From the NCBI GenBank assembly GCA_949987705.1, contig OX465281.1, positions 193,241,112 through 193,305,111 of the forward strand: a stretch of DNA of 64,000 nucleotides, written 5' to 3'. This document shows positions 28,101 to 37,100 of this stretch, piece after piece. Source of the DNA: Thereva unica. Lineage: Eukaryota > Arthropoda > Insecta > Diptera > Therevidae. A program made the translations under genes and the position numbers. How positions within the stretch are numbered: the stretch's first letter is position 1; each line of letters opens with the position of its first letter. A model generated the notes under the pieces. That model made no database searches, was not told the origin of the DNA, and saw only the letters and a program-made list of their open reading frames with translations.

Positions 28101-31100
28101 AGTTGAGTTACTTAGTTTTTTTTCCAAATGTCAAAGAGAAAATATTTTTGTTATTGTTTTTGGATTGTTGCCCGTAAATGTAATGAAGAGCATTTTGGAG
28201 ATTTCCGAAGAAACTTTATGAAGATTCGAAGGAATTTAGGGAAGACAAGCAACAGCTAGTAAGAGCAAGGAATACTACTAGCGTATACGGAAGATTAATT
28301 GGCAGCTCAGCCTAGGTTACCTTTTATATAACTGAATGTAAATTAATGATTCTATTGTAGTTGCTAATAAATTATTGAGGACATTTTACCTGCGGCCTTT
28401 TTAGTGAAAATTTCACATTGTGGCGACCGTGACAGGACCGCAGGTCTTTTAGAGAAAAAAAAATGCCCAATGATTCCAGAAGAGACGGAAAAAACCGAAG
28501 CGCTGTCAGGGCTACATTCACAAAGAAATTGAAGTCCCTAGAGTAGACTAAATTTAAGTACAAGAGGACAGGGATTTGGAGCAAATAAAGGGTTTATTAG
28601 AATTAATAACTCAGAAGAGAGATGAACTAAAAAGATTGAATTCCCTGGTGCAAGAAGCTATTATTGATGATGAAGCGGACGATGCTCATTTGGTGCTTGA
28701 GGACGACATTGATACGTGCGACAGCTATGAACTGAAATTCAACACCATACGATCAAGATGCGAAGTGATACTAAAAGAGAAGTCATCTGACGTTGTAAGC
28801 CAGGCAACACTTACAAACAGTAGTCCGTCTCAAGAGCACCGACGCCAGTTTAAGCTGCCTTTATTAGAGTTAAAAAAGTTTAATGGCGAAGTTAGAAATT
28901 GGTTGCCTTTCTGGTCCCAATTTGAGAAGATAGATCAAGACAGCTCAATCGACAAGTCAGACAAATTCCAGTATCTTATTCAAGCCACTATAACTGGTTC
29001 CAGAGCCAGAGAATTAGTGGAAAGTGATAATTATGAAAAAGCTGTGAAGTGCCTGAAAAATAGATTTGGTCGGGAGGACCTGCTGGTTGAAGTGTACGTT
29101 CGTGATCTATTGGGATTAGTTTTAAAAAATACAACATCGTCCAAGAAAGAAGCCCTGGTGTCTTTATACGATAAATTAGAATGCAAATTGAGAGCATTAG
29201 AAACGTTGGAGGTAACAACCGATAAATGTGCATCAATGTTAATGCCATTAGTAGAATCATGTTTACCTGAAGATACGCTAAGAGCCTGGCAAAGAAGTCC
29301 ACTTTATATAGTAGACGAATCCTACCAAGAGGATAATAGTAGGAGTGAGAATATTGGTGCAGCTAGAACAGACATTCCAAAATACCGGTTAAACCAGTTA
29401 ATGAAGTTTCTTCGTACGGAAATTGAAAACGAACAGAAAATTAAATTAGCTTTGGCAGGTTTTGAGATGAAAGGTGATGACAGAAAGAAGGAACGTAACA
29501 GTAGAGATGTATTCAATATGTATACTAAAAACGTTACTACAGCTGCAGGATTACTCACGACGACGAAAGGAAATACCTGTGTATTTTGCGATGGGAAACA
29601 TTATAGCTCGCAATGTACCGCTGCAAAGGAGATGACAAGAATGGAGAGGAAAAATATCTTAGATAAAACAGTAAGTTGTTATTGTTGTTTATTAAGAGGG
29701 CATCGTGTAGCCACCTGCAGAAGCAAATATCGATGTTCAGCATGTGGTCGAAAACATAACGCATTAATATGTGACAAATTGGAACAAAATAAGCAGACAG
29801 ATGGATTGACAAGGAAATTAAATAATTTACAAGAGTATCAAGATAATGTAATAGCCAGTATAGACAACTCTGGTAAGATAATATTGCAAACGTTTCTAGT
29901 ACAGAATTGCGAGGGCGATAATAGATACGGGTTCTCAGAGATCTTACATATTAAAAGAGGTAGCCGTTGAGATGAATTATAAACCTGTAAGAAAACAAAA
30001 AATAAAACATACACTATTTGCCGGGTTGAATACAGATGTAGTCGATCATGAGATATATAAAATACAATTTTCAGATTTGCAAGGAACTTATCGATGTCAA
30101 TTTGAAATGTTAGATCAGTCTACAATTTGCGGAAAAATTGATCCCCTTGTACCTGGACAATGGCTGCAAGCATTGAAGCAATATAATATAGAGCTAACCG
30201 ATTTTGAAGATAAACCAATAGAGATATTGTTTGGAGCAGATGCAATTAGTAAATTAATTACAGGACAACAATATGAAATTTTTGAGGATTTGTTAGCTGT
30301 CGAAACTAGATTGTGTTGGACGTTAATAGGTCGGGCTCCTGAAAATTATAAAGAGAGCCTTGGCATGATTGCAATAACATCAACGGTGAAGGCTATAGAT
30401 ATAGCTGATTTATGGACATTGGATGTGTTGGGTATTATGGACCCTATAGAAAGGAAGAAAAAGGAGGAGCTGCAATTAGAGGTGCAAGAATACTTTTTAA
30501 GAACTGTTACAGTCGATGATGACGGAAGATATGTAGTGCGTCTCCCTTGGGTTGAAAATCATCCACCATTACCGACTAATTACGATTTGGCATTAAAGAG
30601 GCTGGATGTGACTGTCAAAAGATTGAAAACCAGTGGTTATTATAATGCATATGGAGCCGTCTTTGAAGAATTTATGAGAGAAGGCATCATCGAGGAGATT
30701 CCAGCAGATGACCTTAAAGAGACGGTGCATTATTTGCCACATAGACATGTAATTAAGTTAAACAGCACTACGAAGATACGTCCAGTATTCGACGCTTCGG
30801 CTAAGATGAGAAACTTTCCAAGTTTAAATGGATGTTTAGAAAAGGGACCGAACTTAATAGAGATGATACCATCTATTTTAACAAGATTTCGATTAGGTAA
30901 GATAGGAGTGATTTCAGACATTAGAAAAGCGTTCCTGCAAATCAGTATATTTGAACAAGATAGAGATTTCTTACGTTTCTTATGGTATGATGAGAAGAAT
31001 AATTTAAAGGTATATAGAGAGTGGTATTTGGAGTATCCTGTAGTCTTTTCCTGTTGGGAGCAGTTATTCAATATCATTTAAAAGGCATGACGAGAAAATG

Positions 31101-34100
31101 TGAAGACGGGGAAAAGGAATTCTCCCTTGAGGTGTTGAAGAAAATGATTAGCAGTTTTTATGTAGACAACTGTGTAGCCTGCCTGGACAAGGAAGAAGAA
31201 TTAAAAACTTTTGTGGCTGAAGCATCTGCAATAATGAAGGAAGCGTGCTTTGACTTACGGGGGTGGGAGTATACGGTTCTGGAGGCTAAGACGGAAAACT
31301 TTGCTCAGGACCTCCTGCCTGCACATCAATATCTTTCCCGCAACATAAGACTAGCCAGCTCGGCTCATCCCCATACCCTACAGCACCAGAAGCTCGTTTA
31401 TGAATAGAGAAATTTAACTTTGGAAAAATCTCCCGCAGTCTGTCAGTATTTCCGTTAGAACGTGAGGTACATCGTCAATTTCCTCTACACCCTCCAGACC
31501 CCCTCAAACCTTTCCTATTCTCCCCTATTCTTCAAACCACTACTAGACATTGCAACTTGACCTGAACGACATGACGGACTGGTAGTAAGTATAAAGGATT
31601 ACTCCTAAGCTTGCTTGTTTTCATAAATAAAAAAAAAACACATGTCGCACAACCGATGACAGGTTCGACCAGCCTTTGAATGTGTCAAACTATCTTTCAA
31701 TTAGAATAATTAGTATATAATCGAATGTGCATCCTAAATTAATAAAAAAAGTATTGGTCAGATACTCTCAGCAACTGTAAAGTTCGAAGGGACTGAAGAA
31801 AAAGGCTGGATGTATGTCCATCTCCATCATCCCACAACCCCCCCTCTCTTAAAATTGTATACGCCCCTGGCTGTTCTGAAAATTTCTTTTTATATTTCTC
31901 TACTAGAATATTCCGTCATAAGAACTATCAGCTCAAAAACATATCATCCTCAATTTCATTTTGTATATCCTTAATATATTGATAGCATTCCTTACCCCAC
32001 CACCACCATCTGAAATTTTTTCCATCCGTTCATTTCTTGTCACGTTCCAGAATTCGTTCGTGTATTCTCCTGTGCATATCCAAGCTTCTTTGCCGGTAAA
32101 TTAGTGCGAGGTATTCGAACTCTACTTGACACTCTCAATGGAGAACGTCTGCACCCTGAGGCATCTGGAAACGTCACAGAAAGTTGGAATTGTAGAGTAA
32201 ATGAGGACCGTCACAGCACACTTGTTTCTTTTTTGTTGTTGATAGATATTTTTCTGAGTGTTGAAAGACCGACTTTTTATCATCTGACTCGATTTTTGTT
32301 AAGTTTACACATTTTTTTTATAACACTTTAAAAATGTCTTCAGATTTTTACCAACTTCAATAATTACTATGAATAATTTTTAGGAAAATTTAAGGAGCAA
32401 GCAACGTCAAACTCAGCATGGCTACCAGTTCTCAATTCAAAAGTACCAGAACCACGTCCAGGGAGCTGTATAAACGATACATCAAGTCTGCCAGACTCAG
32501 TTCACAACTTTATAAGAAAGCATCCTTTGATGGATAAAGCAGTGGACCATGAATTTGCCAATCCAGTATTCTATAAGCGAGACGTCATACTGACAAAATT
32601 AGTTGTCGATAAGTAAGTGAAAATGTCCCAGTCATTGTTTATCTCCATTATAAATTTTTTTTTTGGCAAAGTCACTACTAAAGAAATCACTTCCTTTTTG
32701 TTGTGCTACCACCCGCAGGATACGAATAGAAAAGCTCAATCACGAGTACTTAGTCTACTTTGTTGGCACCAATACCGGAAGTATTTATAAAATTGTCCAG
32801 TTTATCAAATTCGGACAGCGAATGTCCAGCTTGCTGGATATATTCGAGATAGCAAAAAACGAGCCCATTAGAGAAATGGAAATAAGCCAGAAGACGGCAT
32901 CGTTGTACATAGCCACAGATCACAGTGTGAAACAAATCGACTTGGCAATGTGCAATAGGAGATACGACAGCTGCGTCAGATGTGTCAAGGATCCCTACTG
33001 CGGTTGGGATAAGGATACTGGGGCCTGCAAGCCATACCAACTGGAACTGCTCCAGGTGAGTGCTAGCTCGGTTTAGTTTAGTATGATTAATCGACCTTTA
33101 ACTTTGACATATGTCATTTAAATGCAACAGGACGTGGCTAACGATACCTCAGGGATATGCGATACCAGTGTCCTTAAGAAGAAGATAACAGCGTCATATG
33201 GACAAACATTGCATTTATCATGCTTCGTTCGAGTACCAGAAGTATGGAGGCAGAAGTCTGTACGGTGGTTTCATCATTCAACAGAAAAGGGACGGTAAGT
33301 CCTGGTGGCTGAAGAAAATGTTTCAATTAAACTTTAAAGTTAGGGCCATCTGCCTCAAAATGGTTGCATATAATCCTTAATGACTACATCCACTTTTATC
33401 TATGTTTCTCCTTCATGGTTTTCTTCTTCTTTTAAGATATGAAATCGCCTACACACCCTCAAAATATATTGAAACATCAGAAGGAGGCCTTGTTATAATA
33501 TCAATAAACGAGGGGGACGGTGGCAGATATGACAGCTACCTAGATGGGACGCTTTTATGTAGCTATAGCGTTAACGTAGACGCGCACAGGTGGGTTTTAC
33601 GGGCAACTTTTATTCATTCCTATTAAGGATGATTGTCCAATTATGTGCACAAAAGGAAACATTATTACTATATACATATATACCCCAACCGAAATTTTGT
33701 AGTAAGAAATTAATTTTCGTCCTTTTATCTTGTTTTTTTTTTTTCTCTTTCTTTTATCTAATTAGGTGTACACCGCCCACTAAAAAGAACGATTATCAGA
33801 AAATTTACTCGCACTGGTGTAATGAGTTCGAGAAATATAAGTCAGCGATGAAACATTGGCAGGAGAAACAGGAGGTAAGTACATAAATATATAGATTTTG
33901 AATTTTATGTCTTTATGTTTTGTCCTTTTTAAATAAATTATCCTGAACATGCTAGAGAGCCAACATAAGGCTGAACAAGAAGATAACATCGCATAATCTC
34001 CGTTCGTTCGGGGTATATACTTCGTTCTGTAATGAGCTTTCTTCTAAAAATGTTTCTGTTTAATTCTCTTCATAAATTAGTGAAGGTTAATGATTGTAAT

Positions 34101-37100
34101 ACGAGCTTAGAGACTTGTAAAAATTACGAGCTACTTAAGGAAACTTCTCTGTCCTCTTTATATATGTATATAAATTTGTGCTCTTATTTGTTTGTTGAAC
34201 CAAACAAAAGGCACTGTGAACGAAGGATCAAACAAATTTTCTCAGAAGGAAAATCTCGCATTTGTTTTCTTCTGTTAAATTCTGGGTTATTTTTAATTTA
34301 TCACTAATTAGGTAATAGTGATTTTTGTATAGTCGGATTAATTTAATGTATTACAATGTTCCTGAACATTTTGTATCAAGACTGACTGACATTTGGATAA
34401 AGAAGGTCTGCGCTCTCGCAAAAATTCCGAGATAAAAGGATGTCAGGGTATTGTTAAAGTATTTTTCCATGTAATCCTGAGTTAGAACTGTGATGTCTAG
34501 CGATGCGTAACAAGGTGAATATATTACATCATCAAGGACCTTTGGAAGATGTAGCCTATATTCAGTGGCGGATTTCCCATAAGGCCCGGGCCTAAGGGCG
34601 GCCAGGTAGTAAGGGCGGCCAATCGTGGCAAAAAATACACTGATGATAACAATATATGGCTCAAAGTAATTATTACATTCTGTGCTACAAACGCTAGCCG
34701 CTGGCTATACGGGGGTACGCGGTTATTTCTCGACGCACCGTATGACATTCGGGTAGTGTCTCGTCGCCGTGGAAGAAAGCAATCGTTTTCCTAATTTAAA
34801 AAAAAGCGAACGACAGAATGCAGGAATTATCGCGGTATTAGCCTCAGTCTTGTGGGCGGTTGGGGACCCCCGAAACGCCTTTTGTATGAAGAAAATTAAG
34901 CTTGAACATTTATAATAATTAGATTTGGGCTGTAGCGCCATTGGATGGATGGAGTCTTCGGGAATAAATTAGGCTTTCCTGATTAAGACTTCGGTCATGT
35001 TTAAGGTAAAAATCTCTATGAGAGGAGGTCTTTAATATCTCTCTTATAGCTCTTAAACATTCTGTGCTTGTTTAAGTAGGTACGTTAACATATCGACAAT
35101 TGATATTGTAATTCTGCTCAACGCATCTACCTGCCTAATTTTAGTCCCTGAACGATGTTCAATCTGGTAATTAAATTCTTTTAGAAACATAGCCCATCTA
35201 ACCGCTCTCAGTGCAACATCTCGTTTTTCATTGTCGTGGCAATCTTAATCCTTATTCGCAGAAGGTAAACTCTCCGCTTCTTTACGACGGGTACTAGGGC
35301 GAGAACATCAAGGTCGTAAGCGTAAAAGCGTCGTTCGGCCGAGTTTACCTTACGACTCATCGTTATTATTCCGTTTGCAAGAGAAATAGCTCCGGATTCG
35401 TCCTTACAGCATCGGTATGATGATTGGTTCAAATAACTTCAACATTGGTGCTTTTGCCAATATTTTTTTTGGCAAAGTAGTGCAACTGGATAACAGCGGC
35501 TGAACGGGCTTGCTCTTTTGAGTGTTCACAGGGAAATCGAGGTAAAGTAAGAAGAGGAAGTAATCAAAAAATTTGCTGAAAAGTGTAGAAACATAGAGCT
35601 GGAACCATTGATCATGTATGTCAGTAGTTAATAAACTGAATTGCTCTAAAACACTTCATCTGGTCTTATTCCTATTAAAACATAATTAAAAGTTATATCA
35701 ATTCTGACAGATAGTGTTTAAAGCTCAGGGCTCGACTTATAACTATTTAACCCCTTCTGAAAATATTTTTTGCTACGCCATGGATTATCCTCCTTTTGAT
35801 CGTTTGCAAAGTACGTACAAAAATCATACAATCGAGGCTACGAGCCGGAAGCTGGCTTTAGACCACATCCACGATGTATTTATCAAATATTCCCTCTCCG
35901 TCAACTAAGAATTCGTTGCGCCAAATGAATTGTCGTCGTTTTCATCGATTTCAAATCCGCATTCGATTGCATCGATTGGAACAGCCTGTCAACATTTCAT
36001 CTTAATGTAAACAGAGCAGATATAATTTGACAGTCAACTAACCCAATTTGACAGTCGACCTACCCATTTCACTACGGTTACGTAAAAGGATTTTATACGC
36101 AAGGGCCTTTGATGCAGTTTTCTATATTCTAAAAAAAGGCCCAACTTCTAAAGGAAGGCCCAACCGTAAATACGTATTTTTAGTGTAAATTCTAGAGACT
36201 TTTTAAAATTTGAAAAATCTCACGTGAGATTAGGGGAGCGGTAGGGGATCCAGCCAAATCTCACGACATCTCAGCAACAGGGGAGGGGGGGATCGAAAAG
36301 ACAGCCCCAAACTTCCTGCACGAGGAGAAGCGAAATTTGTCCGGTTTTATCTGGCATTAGAAAGTGATTGGGTAAATTTGTGAATTCGTGTTTTTTTTTT
36401 TTTTTCTTCAAAGTTTTAATTTATTTTTAAATCTTAATTTCTGAAAATGCGCTCCGACAAATTGCGCCCCGTTCCAAGTGCACCAATTGCACCTATGAAA
36501 ACCCCGCCCCTGCTTGACATATAATGCCAGGAAATTTGATATCTGCTAGCAGCGCGTAGATACAGTTTTTTCACATTAAATTCACCCATTTACAAATCAA
36601 ATTAATCCCTTTGCAAATTGAATTCACCTTTTTGGAAATTAAATTCATCCTTTTGAAAATCAAATTCACTCGTTTGAAAATTAAGTACCCGGTGCGCCAC
36701 GCTGCGCCCATAAACCATAAGTATAGCGTGCGCCAAAACAATTGGGAATCGCAAATCACTTTTCCATTGGTAGTGAGAGTCCCAAATCCTACAACGAAAG
36801 TACGTCCGAAAAGAAAAGTGTCACTCCGTTTGTTTAAAAACCCAAATAAACCGCTTATTTTAATTCCCAATCACAATTCTTCGGTCAACGAATTTCGAAG
36901 GGGAATTTACAATGCACATGCGCTTCTATGTTATCCATACACGAAATGTTAATGTTTGCGGAATTGTCAGTTCCAATTTAAAGGATCGGCTAACATACTT
37001 ATTTATTAAAACTAAACTTTATTTTGAAAAAGACTTTCTCGATGGTCTTCAGCATTGGAGAATGTGGTGTTAGAAAAAGTAAATGTGGCTTTTCTTACCA

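Noticed and set aside
29905..29972. Programmed gag-pol frameshift in the BEL element
   Set aside because: Not claimed: BEL/Pao elements usually have a single frame and this copy has two other breaks, so mutation is the simpler explanation.
36575..36690. CRISPR-like short regular repeats
   Set aside because: The units are imperfect AT-rich repeats with no spacers, in a eukaryotic intron.
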